Assembly: GCA_963377175.1 (NCBI GenBank)
Contig: CAUJNA010001646.1
Span: 130,001-194,000, forward strand
Source: Effrenium voratum
Lineage: Eukaryota > Sar > Dinophyceae > Suessiales > Symbiodiniaceae
Direction: 5' to 3'
Length of the DNA stretch: 64,000 bases
Shown here: positions 54,834-64,000 of the stretch, in pieces
Position numbering within the stretch: position 1 is the first letter of the stretch
How the letters are laid out: the number at the start of each line of letters is the position of its first letter
Translations under genes and position numbers: made by a program
The notes under the pieces: model-generated
Databases searched by the model: none
Told to the model about the DNA's origin: nothing
What the model saw: the letters and a program-made list of their open reading frames with translations, nothing else

Positions 54834-54920
54834 GCGGCGAATTCCAGCGTTGTGCGCTGGCAGAGCTCGCAGCATTCTAGTCCAATCCGCGGCAATGGAG
54901 AATCTACCCTGCTGAATTGA
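54834..54920 (+). CDS. Terminal exon, unidentified gene
   Basis: The GGGAAGCTTCAG acceptor opens AANSSVVRWQSSQHSSPIRG, then NGESTLLN and TGA at 54918. Phase 0 start. Ser-rich C-terminus. It may end the gene to which the 52.3-54.2 kb exons belong. Confidence 0.5.
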   Translation, partial: AANSSVVRWQSSQHSSPIRGNGESTLLN

Positions 54921-55436
54921 TTGAGCCGCCTGTTAATGGTTGACTCTTCCCTGGATCTTAGCACCGTGACACCTAGGCCGGTGTGTTTGCCCAACTGCAA
55001 GAACGCCAAGCAGTTGGCAACCGCAGGGGCTGGGCCCTTGGAGGTCAATTAGGAGGATGTGAGGTGCTGAACATGGAACATGGCGATCACAAAGTTTTCG
55101 GGCCCAAAAGGGGCTGGTTTCGAACGGGATGCCGCAAATCAACTTGTAGGTTCTCCTATTCGACAACCCCTCGCCGGGACCCACAGATGCACGTTCCGAA
55201 AGCGCAATCTCCCTCATGGTCGCACAAGAAGTCCCTTGGGTCCAAGTTTGGGTTTGTCTCCTTTCTGGAGCACTCCCTCGGTTTTTCCATGTTTTTCCAC
55301 TTAATTCTTGGCTTTGGTTCCTGGTTGGTTCCCGGTTTGCCTCTCCAACGGCATTCTCCAGCCTGTCTCTCCGAGGCAGCTGACTCTAGTTTGGGAATCC
55401 GCCAGTCCCGCTCGGGGCTCAGAACGCCTCATGAAG
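54921..55436. other. No firm gene
   Basis: A 14-codon candidate exon (NAKQLATAGAGPLE, 55002-55043) has AG and GT ends but is too short to call. Confidence 0.35.
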
Positions 55437-55542
55437 CTTCCATTTGCTCAAGAAACCTGCTGTATTTTCCCCTCTTGGTTTTAAAGGGAAACTATCGCTA
55501 CTGAAAGCATACTTTTTTCCAGTGGACTTAAGCAAATGGAAG
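55437..55542 (+). mobile_element. Introner-like TIR element, copy B
   Basis: CTTCCATTTGCTCAAG at 55437-55452 and CTTAAGCAAATGGAAG at 55527-55542 are inverted repeats matching at 15 of 16 bases. The interior (GGTTTTAAAGGGAAACTATC, CTACTGAAAGCATAC and a TTTTTTCCAG tract) aligns with copies A and C. Best-preserved copy. Confidence 0.85.
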
Positions 55543-57011
55543 AAGTTGTGATTCCCCTTACCAACTGTGTATCTGGAAGAACTGGGATAGGCCTCTTTTG
55601 CGGCGGAATGAGTTGCTCTCCCTTGCATTGTGAAACCAGATCAGCATGTTTTCGCGTTTGGGTAGGATATACCTGGTTGTTTAGCTGCACCCTTTTTCCT
55701 TCTGATGAATCGCCGGTAAGTTCGCTCGAATCCTTGCATGAGGGCTGTACTTAACCCGTACGCCGTACCAACATGGACCCCAAAAAGCCCAATGCCTTTT
55801 CGTCTTCGGGCCGTTTTGGGGCATGTTAGCCTCACTCGATTTGGACCATGGCATGCCCTGATTCTAGGAACTCGAGGCCGGGTGCTGTGCGATGCCGACG
55901 AGCGCGCGTAGGATAAGCCTGGCTTGAGTATTGCATATATAATATATCTATATATGTATATGTATAATATATATATATATATACACATATATATATATAG
56001 GTTTGACTGTGACTCGAACTAGGGGAACGCAGAGGATGGGGGGTTCTCTTTCGGTGTCCCTGTAAACCAACCCCAAAAGCGGTACCACTATATACACATG
56101 ATGACGGAATAATGTTTTGCAGGTATATCTATGTAGTCATACAAATGTTGTTGTTTTTGCATAGGGAAGTCTTAGGTGCTGGTTAACAGCCCGCCCCCCC
56201 AATGGGAGCCTTCACACAGGATTTCTTATCAGGACAGTCCCTGTGATACGTTTGCCCAGCACAACCGAAGGTGTGTTTCATCAACAAGCTCAATGCGTCA
56301 CAAGGGCCTAAGTACGTAGTTGCGTGGTTGATTATACGGCGCAATTGTTTGACCCCTTGCATTTACTCAACGCAAGACCAGAACCGAGTTGAAGAATCGA
56401 ATGGGCTAACACGACCCGGCAGCAAACGTGTTATCCCTATACATGCCCCTTATCTGACTCGCGTTTTCCACTTGGCTCCAGTTGGGAGACAGCTTGCCAT
56501 CGGCTCGCAGTATGGCCATCAGGTCTGATCTCAGCAAGTCTGGCACCAGGTGGGGGATGGGGGGCCTGGGCCTTCAGTCTTCGTTGGCCTTGCTTGACTT
56601 TTGTTGGCCTCATTTGGCCTTTGGCCATATGGGGCCTTATTTCCAAGGCTTATGGCGCCGTAGCCATCCAAATGTGATCCCTACGGGTTTCGGGCATCCT
56701 GCCTTTCCCACCTTGCGCGCCGGATATGAGCGGATGTGGTGACTTCAATAAAGTTACCCGGGCGATGGGCCGAACTTGGATTTTGGTTTGCGAGATGATC
56801 GTTGCTTTCCTTGGGGGTCGTTTCTTCGCAACTGGCAAACGCCGCCAAAACCGATGCACTCAGATGCCTGCCATGTCTCAATCTGCATCGGAGCCCACGA
56901 GCCAGCTGTTCCTTGGCTGAGTCGAACCCCAGCCCAAGCCAGACACCACCAAGGGTAGAGACCTGGGTGTGACCAGTTGGAAACTGTCATGACTGGAATC
57001 CGGGCAGGCCT
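55543..57011. other. No firm gene; TA repeat
   Basis: (TA)n-type sequence at about 55930-56000. A possible small terminal exon ends at 56919 (KRRQNRCTQMPAMSQSASEP before TGA). Otherwise nothing supported. Confidence 0.4.
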
Positions 57012-57121
57012 TAGTTGGTGGTTTGGCGGTTTGGTGGTTTGGATTCGGATCTGACGCCCAGTTCCTAAGCCAAAAGTCTGGTTTGGTACCCCTAAGGTCC
57101 AAACCATCAAACCACCAACTA
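57012..57121. mobile_element. TIR element, TAGTTGGTGGTTTG ends
   Basis: TAGTTGGTGGTTTGGCGGTT at the left and ACCATCAAACCACCAACTA at the right are inverted repeats of about 22 bp with few mismatches. 110 bp, non-coding. GGTGGTTTGG stretches near 720 and 7560 may be related. Confidence 0.7.
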
Positions 57122-57562
57122 GTGTGAAAATCCCCACGGGTTGAACGCCCAATGTCAACCTTGGCATATTCCCTAAAGCTCCATGGAGGAAGCCACCATG
57201 GCAACGCATTGGCCGCATTCAGCCCGCCTGTGGGGCACACCCTATCAAGCAAGGGGGGGTAATTCATCCTCAGCTCCCATCTTCCACGCGCCCGCGGTAT
57301 GTGTCAAATTAGGGATTTTAGGAGCCCCAACATGGCTTCGTTTTTGTTCCTGTTGGTCCTTTCAAGCTTCGCCTATTGCCAGGACCGAGATGGGGTCTCT
57401 TCAACCCCGCCTCAAAACACTCCATGTGGCCTCAGGAGAGCTTATCATTTCCACGGAGGGCCATTCTGAGGCGAAGACGGGCGGTTCTCAGCCATCTGGC
57501 ATTTGCGACTGGAGTTTTGAACCCAAGAATGGTTGGCTTCCTTTTTTGTCCCCAACCCAAAC

Positions 57563-57720
57563 CCAACCAATTGTTTATGACATACTCACTGAAGATACAA
57601 CTTCTAGCACGGGCTCAACGAGCAACTCAATCCTCCGCTTTGTGGAGGAGTCTCCAATCCAAGCAGCGGCTTTTGATGGGCATGGATGGCACCCTCCGGT
57701 TGTTGGGTGGGATCTCCTTG
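57563..57720 (+). CDS. Possible exon, unidentified gene
   Basis: The frame reads IVYDILTEDTTSSTGSTSNS, then ILRFVEESPIQAAAFDGHGW and HPPVVGW. Protein-like, within a longer open stretch (57183-57872). Codon bias is weak and boundaries unknown. Confidence 0.35.
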
Positions 57721-57954
57721 TGAAGAAAGGACTCCTCTTTAGGTGTTCCTTCTTTACCATTTCTATGCTCAGGAACCGTCTATCACCTTACAGTGGAGGA
57801 TTTGAAATGCCCATGGTGTTTGGCTTTTTTAAAGCAAGGAACCCAAACACAACTTGCACAGGGTCTTTTTAACCAAAGCTTCGCGCTTGAATGCTTCTTG
57901 TCCAAAACCCAACAATGACACCCCCGCTGGTTGATTCAAAGAGGTGTGTATGAA

Positions 57955-58102
57955 ACTTGGATGTTCGTTGCCAAGTTGGGAAGTGGTTAGCCACCTAGGT
58001 TATAACCTACTACTGACTGGGTTAATCCCACTTAAGGAGGCTTATAAGTGGGTGGTAACCTGGGTTACCAACAACTTACCTACCCTGGAACAACACCCAA
58101 CT
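57955..58102 (+). mobile_element. TIR element, ACTTGG family, copy 2
   Basis: ACTTGGATGTTCG at the left and an eroded CAACACCCAACT at the right. It aligns with the reverse complement of 12587-12715 along its length. Confidence 0.75.
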
Positions 58103-58461
58103 AGGACAATCTTTACTTTGTAGGGCCGGTCTTTTTTTCTTTTCCGCCAAGTTGAGTCTGTGACACTGACGGCCAGTAAATGAACATGGTGCGAAGAAAG
58201 CCCCTTGTAATTTTCTTGCTCTTTATTCATGTGCCCTGTGTAACCTTTAGAGGCTCCCAACGTAACTAACCTTTTCCCGGGTCGTTACTTTTCTGAATCA
58301 AGACCAGAGGGTTGGTTTCTGTTGACCACCCACCATTCCATATTTGACTACTTCGTCCATCAAATCAAAGTCAGAAACTGCTCCTAGGGATAAGTGGACA
58401 ATCACGCGCCTCTTCTTTTCACAACGCCAGAGGTTGGGACCCAAACACCTTCAACCCAGCC

Positions 58462-58496
58462 CCCCCCCCGCCCCCCCCCCCGCCCCCCCCCCCGCC
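58462..58496. repeat. Poly-C tract
   Basis: Three C runs separated by single G, ending 13 bases before an exon. On the minus strand this is a G-run; slippage-prone. Confidence 0.9.
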
Positions 58497-58509
58497 TGGC
58501 GCCTGGCAG

Positions 58510-58569
58510 GTGATTCATCTGCTGGGCTCGGAGGTGGCCTGGAGCAACGGCACCACCACCCTGGCGCAG
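58510..58569 (+). CDS. 20-codon internal exon with GC donor
   Basis: GCGCCTGGCAG acceptor, exactly 20 codons (VIHLLGSEVAWSNGTTTLAQ), phase 0 to 0, GC-type donor GCGAAT. Third positions nearly all G/C. One possible N-glycosylation sequon (NGT). Gene unknown. Confidence 0.6.
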
Positions 58570-59214
58570 GCGAATCCACGGGGAGGGTGAGGCGGAAAGG
58601 GCATGGCCTCCCACCCTTTTTTCACATGGAACCAAAAGCGGGGGGGGGGGGCTATACAGAATGTATATATAAAATTAGTCTGTGTACATACATTTGCACT
58701 TATACATATATATATATATAGAGGTACTACGCGTATTGTGTTTTTGTATGTGTACTATATATGCGCTATTAGTATGAGTGTTTCTCACTGCGGAGCCTCT
58801 TTTGGTTGGTATTTGAAGAAACCCAAACAATTTGGACATTTGGTTCAGATGATGTTTTTTGATATCAGTCACCGCAGGGGCTTCCGTTCAACGGCGGCAC
58901 GGCAAACAGAAAGGGGAAATCATTCGGCCTCCCTAGCAGAATGGTTCTCAGAACTCTGACAGGCACTCTTTCTATTGTTGTAAGAGCCTTCCCTGGATTG
59001 TGCGGTTTCCACATGTCATCAGTCTGGGTGAATCATGACAATTCACTAAGTTGGGTTCCAACAATGGGCTCTAGTACCCACATTGCTTTGGTGCAAGTTG
59101 GAACCCGTGTATTAGAACCTGTTAAACGTGACCCTCCGGCGTTCCAAATCATTACGGGCCTTGACTGTACAAGAGTGATTTGGGGTGATGGGCTTTACGG
59201 CTGACTTCCATCTT
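58570..59214. other. No firm gene
   Basis: TA-rich microsatellite at about 58700-58720. A + frame at 58941-59204 is open but unbiased. Confidence 0.4.
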
Positions 59215-59713
59215 GAACAGCCCAGGTTATCACAGGCAGATTGTATCTGTCTCGAGGACATCTGGGAGAAACTTATCAAGATCCTTTAGGGCATCCCACA
59301 ACGCCCACTAGTTTGCCCGGATTGTATGTAGTTCTTTGGCAATTCCTGGCGTGTTCCTTGCACAATTGTCATCTCTGCATGGACACAGGGCACTAACTCC
59401 ACCTTCACCTGCGACCCACTCACAAACTCTGCGGGCTGAGCACTCAACCAGCACAGAGATGCATTTTTGCGCCTGATAATTCAACTTGGATTTATATCCA
59501 CCAATCATTTCTGGCTTTCCAACCATTTAGGATACGTGGGCGTCCTGCGAACTTGTTTGAAGCTAATGAAAAGAAGGGCCGAGATGGGCCAACAGTTGGG
59601 ATGACAGAACTGCCCAGTGTGAGCTCCTGAGTTTGAACAGCTAAATTCACAGTGCAGAGTGCAGCCAAGATCCGAGCTACAACATTTGGCCGTGGCTCAA
59701 ATAAATGTACCAA
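59215..59713 (-). pseudogene. Possible antisense pseudogene, unidentified
   Basis: Read on the minus strand from 59713: VHLFEPRPNVVARILAALCT, PTVGPSRPFFSLASNKFAGR, then GGYKSKLNYQAQKCISVLVE and NTPGIAKELHTIRAN, a TAG, and WALWDALKDLDKFLPDV. The segments look coding but need a frame change near 59520 and contain a stop. The last part loosely resembles a retroelement RNase H (inference). It breaks the general + orientation, as expected of mobile-element debris. Confidence 0.35.
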
Positions 59714-60580
59714 AATGGCACCTTGGCAAATGCAATCAAAACTAAAACATGCGCAACCCTAGGTCTTTAATTTTGACCCACACCTATTTGTCAAGCCATT
59801 CATGCAGCCTTTTTGTAGGCCCGGTCGAGCCGAGCTCGGCGCTGCGAGTGGTTTGGAGCAGAAAGGGAAGCCAAGAAATCTGGCATTGTCTGGGAGTCTG
59901 AACATTGAGAAGTCCCAGGTCCTGATGTTAGCCATTTTGTAAGTCCTGTTTTGTTGGCGCCAATTGTTTAGGAGACCTATTTTGTCCACGACGTAACTGG
60001 TTCTTTAAGCCTTCTCAGGCCACGCATCCCGCGACGTATCCCCAAACTGAAGGGTGTGTCATTTTTTGAGAATTCCCCTTGTGGGGTTGTTTCGAATGGG
60101 AAGCCAAGACAGACACCCACGAATTGTTGTTTTACTTTTTGAGGGGGTCCGGGTTGCCACCAGCTTGAGGCAACCCCAATGGAAACCAACAGGAAGCCGC
60201 CCACTTCGGCTGAAAACCGTCTCTCCCAACTCCGCAGGATCTCTGCGTGATTAGCATTGTCCCCCCAGAGAGCATGAAGCCCCGTGCGGATCCCAGAAAG
60301 GGCGAGACGTGGCTGTCGGAAGATCCCACTCGACTTCTCTGCGAGTGTAAACCTGAACGGGACTGAACATCCATCGGCACCGGTTGAGATGAATGACACC
60401 AAGTGGGGTGTCTCAAAATAGGGGACCCCCTTTTTGTTGAATTGCGAAAAGGATTGCGTCCATTTGACCAAAGGGTCTCCGAAAATCGCCATGAAATCCA
60501 GATCTTTGGACGACGATCTTCCTGGCATCTCGTACCGGAAACGTGTGCAAGCCCCACGCTTCCTTTTTTTCTTCACTCAG
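59714..60580. other. No firm gene; element end
   Basis: TTTTGACCCACACC at about 59771 is an inverted-repeat end of the GTGTGG.TCAAAA family. The element end GTGTCTCAAAATAGGGGACC is at 60408. A 199-residue minus frame (59977-60576) is probably chance. Confidence 0.4.
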
Positions 60581-60645
60581 GTCAAATGCAAGGCGCGCAA
60601 AGCGGGGGAAGAGCCGCGTTACCTCTTTGCGGAACCCATCGGACA
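60581..60645 (+). CDS. Internal exon, unidentified gene
   Basis: A strong acceptor (CCTTTTTTTCTTCACTCAG) starts VKCKARKAGEEPRYLFAEPI and G in phase 0, with a GTATTC donor. Basic then acidic. One of the clearest polypyrimidine tracts in the window. Confidence 0.6.
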
Positions 60646-60821
60646 GTATTCTACTCTCTTTTTCTGCTCAACTGTGAAAGCTTGGAGGTCTTTGCACAGG
60701 TGGAGTGGTTCCAGAAGGGTGTGGGGGTTGCTGTTGGGGACACCACCTGTTTGTTTTTGTGTATTTTCTTCTTTGTTGCATGATCACAGACAGCTACTTT
60801 AGGGTGGCTTGACTTTTTCAG

Positions 60822-60989
60822 GGGCTCTGCTGAAGTTCTTCTGTGGGAACCGCCCTGTCAAAGATGTCACCTTATTCAGCGGTGTCAAAGCATTTCTGCC
60901 CTCGCCTATGATCGGGCAAGTGGCACAAACATGGCTGGGGCTGACCCGCTTTGTCGCGCACAGTCGCCTTTTCCAACAAAGCCGCTACA
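60822..60989 (+). CDS. Internal exon, unidentified gene
   Basis: Acceptor GGCTTGACTTTTTCAG; the frame reads ALLKFFCGNRPVKDVTLFSG, then VKAFLPSPMIGQVAQTWLGL and TRFVAHSRLFQQSRY before a GT. Hydrophobic and helical; could be membrane-associated. The phase does not match the exon ending at 60645. Confidence 0.45.
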
Positions 60990-61462
60990 GTGGTGGCTGG
61001 TCAAAAGACCTACTATTCTGATTCATTGTTAGTTCTACGCTACTTGTATAGTCTAGTAGATGGCGTTGGGATTAATTAGCCAACATGGTTTCGTAACCCT
61101 ACTTACAAGGTTTCACAGGGGGTGGCAGGAGGTTCACCGGGGGTTAGGAAGTACGTCCCGTTTTAGCTTGGAATGAGGCCAGCCACTCGGAGGGGCCCCA
61201 AGTCTTGTGACCTGGTGGCCCTCTTTTGAGGGCCATGTGACATTGTCTTCGCCAAGGGACGTGGCGACACTTGGTTACACAAGATCATCAGGAAGCCTTG
61301 AAAGGGGAGAGAAGTGGCCCACCATTTCAGCCGATTCGGCTGGATTGAACAGGGTGTCCCGTCGAGTGTGCAGGGCGCAGCCATCGGCCATCGATCGCCG
61401 GCAGCCTGAAGGCCGGGCTTTTCGGAAAATGAACGTCTTTCCCAACTCAACTAGCTGTGGTT
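60990..61462. other. No firm gene
   Basis: A short Arg-rich + frame after an AACAG at 61342 (VSRRVCRAQPSAIDRRQPEG) may be an exon; boundaries unclear. Confidence 0.35.
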
Positions 61463-61575
61463 GTCAAAACCAATGGTATCCCATTTTGGGGTAGGTGAAT
61501 TCACCACCCATTTTAGTTGGGATTTTTAGTGGGGATTGGGATGTTCACTGGGGGTACGATTTGGATTTTGACCCA
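61463..61575 (+). mobile_element. TIR element, TGGGTCAAAACC family, copy 2
   Basis: TGTCAAAACCAATGGTA at the left; TTTTGACCCA at 61566-61575 on the right. GGGGTAGGTG, CACCACCC and GGATTGGGATGTTCACTGG are shared with 53936-54029; about 20 bp are inserted in the middle. Confidence 0.8.
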
Positions 61576-63151
61576 TGGCCAACTGGCAAGTTGCTTTGTG
61601 ACTTGCCACCTTCCCAAGCCAGACCCAATGGACTTGGACATTTCTTCGCGCCAGGGCGCTTGATGGATTTTGGCCGTACCATGGCTGCTTTTCAGCGTGC
61701 TTCTGCCTGATGGATTTGCTTAAATGTGTTTGATGTTTATTGCCACCGACCAACACTGCCTTTGACATGTAACATTGTTGAGACAAACACCTCATGTTGA
61801 GGTTTGCCAACTGGCAGACTGCTGTTTCATTCAGCTGTCCGTTGAACAACAGCATTTGCCCATATTGCCACGGGGTTGAGCCGTTAGTGGTATTGCACCG
61901 GTGGAACATACGATGCGACCAAACCAGGTCGTCGAGTCGTGGGCATGTTTTGATTCCAGGATGGCCAGCAAGTCATTCCTTGAAGGGCATATGGGTATGT
62001 CTTGTTTGAGGGCACTGTTGCTTTCAAGTGACACCGAAAGGCAAGCCGAAGCCACCACGGGGGTCCAACCTCTGAAAAGACACCCCGATATCAAGTGAAA
62101 TTCATGGTCTGTTGGACCCGGCTGGCCTTTGGACCATCGCCGAAGACCAGAAGAAAGAATACGTCGTGGAAAGTTTGTGATATTAGGGATATCAAGTAAC
62201 CTCCTTAAAATGGGAATAGTAGTCATACCGTGGATTCTCCAGTTTACCTCGTTATTTGTCGTGTTTCGACCATCCCCTCTGGTGCCTGGCGTGGAGTTTG
62301 TCCATCCACCGCACTGCCCACTCTCACACGAGTGCTTTTCTAAGTAATTTCATGGAGTGTAGAACGGGCTCGTGATCCCCCTATTTACAAATGAATACAG
62401 GGATGTTCACCCTGGAAGCATCCCCGAATTGGGGCACCCAGAAGTTTCAGGGGGTTGTCAAGGGGTTCCGTTGAATTGGGGGAAGGGAGCGCAAGGCTGT
62501 TTGTAAGCAAGTTGGCTTGTTTCTGCGTCAATGTAAGGCTCCGCCCCGTGGTCATATAGAGGTGCTGAGTGTCTGAGTTGGTGCGGGTTTTCTGGAGGTC
62601 TAGGGAGAGGGCGGGTGTGTCAAAGTGCTCCCGGAGCAATTCAGCCCAGTTCAGTTCGGCCCGAACGAATCGACCGAGCAGGCAGTCTTTGGACGGGGAG
62701 GCACGTGGGTTTTGGGATTTCCAGACGCGCTTGGGAAGCACAGGGCAAGAATTGTTTGAACAGCGAATTATACCCCCGCACCTTTTCGTGGAAACAAAAG
62801 GAGGATGTCTGGACAACAGGTGTTGAACATGTTTAATTTGGCAGTTGCCGCATATGCCAGCACAACCACTTGGCCGAAATCGGGGTTTGAAACATGTTGG
62901 AGGGGCTTGAACGGCCTGCAACTATTGAAAAGAGGTCTTTCGTTTCATTTCGTTTCAAAATTGAACATCCGGACTTTTGGGGTCCTGCATGACACTTTCA
63001 GATGCTGCAGGTCAGTTTTGTGAGTGGCCGAGGGAATTTCCCTTCACCCCGCCACCCCCCAAAAAAGGAAATGGTGCTCCTGACTGTCGCCGATGCTAGA
63101 AGTGGCATAGTTGCGCTTTGCTCTGCAATGCCCCATATTATTGATCTTTTC
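61576..63151. other. No firm gene
   Basis: Protein-like but unsupported minus frames lie at 61831-62226 (FHLISGCLFRGWTPVVASAC) and 62385-62921 (SKDCLLGRFVRAELNWAELL), with overlapping + frames. These may be mobile-element debris; the strand is undecided. Confidence 0.35.
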
Positions 63152-63236
63152 TTGCTGGTGCTCAGCAGGTAATGTGGGAATGAACCCAGGGGTCCCCTTA
63201 AAGGAAGCCGCAAGGGAAGCACTTCCTGAGCAACCA
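63152..63236. mobile_element. Diverged copy of the 53575 TIR element
   Basis: CTTGCTGGTGCTCAGCAGG and the right end (reverse complement GGTTGCTCAGGAAG) are partly inverted. The core GGGAATGAACCCAGGGG and CCCTTAAAGGAAGCC matches 53575-53701. Confidence 0.6.
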
Positions 63237-63320
63237 TGGCCCCCTTTGGTGAATCACATGCTTCGGATTTGGTGGTGAAAACACCAGGAATTGTTTCTTC
63301 CTTGTCTCTTTTTGTGCCAG

Positions 63321-63368
63321 ACTGTCGGGCCCTTCATTGAAGTGAGGTTAGCGGGGTTGACTTGCAAG
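63321..63368 (+). CDS. 16-codon internal exon, unidentified gene
   Basis: A strong acceptor (GTCTCTTTTTGTGCCAG) and canonical donor (GTAAGG) enclose exactly 16 codons, phase 0 to 0: TVGPFIEVRLAGLTCK. Small but with both splice signals near ideal. Confidence 0.55.
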
Positions 63369-63671
63369 GTAAGGTCTTACTTTGGGCCAGTAGTTCCTCA
63401 TTCGCTTGCGCGAATTGCATCCTGTGACTGAGCCCGAGGGTTGCACCATCATGTTGTCAATCCACCGTACCCAGACCTTAGGGTGCGAAGGATAGGCCTC
63501 GAACTCAATCGTTGTTTGGTCTCTTGATACTGGGTTTCTGGGCCAAGGGCCGTGCCCGACATGAATCACTTTTTCGACAGTCAGTTTCACGTTGGCTTTC
63601 TTCCCTTGCAGTTCTAAAGCGGGTAGCCTGAACTGAAGCAGTTCCTTGTTCGATATCTTCCGCTCATACAC
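63369..63671 (-). CDS. Possible antisense ORF, unidentified
   Basis: A minus-strand frame starting MYERKISNKELLQFRLPALE and continuing VKLTVEKVIHVGHGPW, TTIEFEAYPSHPKVWVRWID looks protein-like. It overlaps the intron after the + exon at 63321 and has no other support; mobile-element debris is possible. Confidence 0.3.
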
Positions 63672-64000
63672 TTTTCAGACCCACCAACCCCCATGATCCC
63701 CATGCTTGCCCTGGGATCAAGTTCACCAGTCTACGGCCGCGGCCGTCATGATGAGTTCACATGCCACGATGTTTGGTTAAGATGATTTTACTTTTGGCGG
63801 GATAATGATGCGAGTCGCAAGGAGACATCTCAGGAATCCGTTTTAATCAGGGACTATGAAAGGCGACTTTCCTATGGTTCCCTGGTTTGCCGTCTGAGAC
63901 ACATTTCCCGTCATTTGTCGGGGGGCAGTTGGTTTGCATCATCTTTTGGTTGATGTTTCGTGAACTGCCATTGGAGGGGGGGGGGCATTTGGAGACAACC
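63672..64000. other. No gene seen
   Basis: Window end. No biased frame or repeat apart from a poly-G run near 63977. Confidence 0.5.

Overview
The window looks like nuclear DNA of a dinoflagellate, most likely a Symbiodiniaceae-type genome. The reasons are: short exons with very high GC at third codon positions scattered through long AT-richer introns; supportable exons almost all on the + strand (unidirectional gene blocks); splice donors of the GC and GA type beside GT; many simple repeats; decayed copia-like retroelement pieces; and a family of ubiquitin-like plus RCC1-like repeat genes of a kind common in these algae. No rRNA, tRNA, CRISPR or bacterial operon is visible. The genus call is inference.

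Layout. 1-3.5 kb: last three exons of a gene ending in a His-rich tail. 6.1-14.5 kb: a run of short + strand exons from one or more unidentified genes; one intron holds a 0.7 kb ATTCC satellite. 15.4-17.2 kb: UBL/RCC1-like gene copy 1 (frameshifted). 17.9-26.7 kb: more + strand exons, including one with a membrane segment. 27.1-28.3 kb: UBL/RCC1-like copy 2 (frameshifted), followed by a 73-bp satellite, a 100-N assembly gap and ACGC/AC arrays. 30.2-31.8 kb: two unidentified + strand reading frames. 32.0-33.4 kb: an antisense, broken retroelement integrase. 36.6-38.2 kb: UBL/RCC1-like copy 3, the only long intact one. 38.9-46.8 kb: exons of several genes, including a two-exon secreted, mucin-like, probably GPI-anchored protein. 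48.0-51.9 kb: a tandem segmental duplication made of satellites, abutting a copia RNase H remnant. 52.3-63.4 kb: further isolated + strand exons.

The most interesting layer is not protein coding: at least eight families of short (60-150 bp) terminal-inverted-repeat elements lie between the exons. Several occur two or three times in the window, sometimes inverted, and one family carries a polypyrimidine-AG end right beside an exon. They look like introners (intron-making MITEs). One 115-bp intron is flanked by an 8-bp direct repeat at its splice sites, as expected for such insertion. Gene identities are mostly unknown; exon boundaries were set by hand from splice sites, reading frame and phase, and need transcript support.
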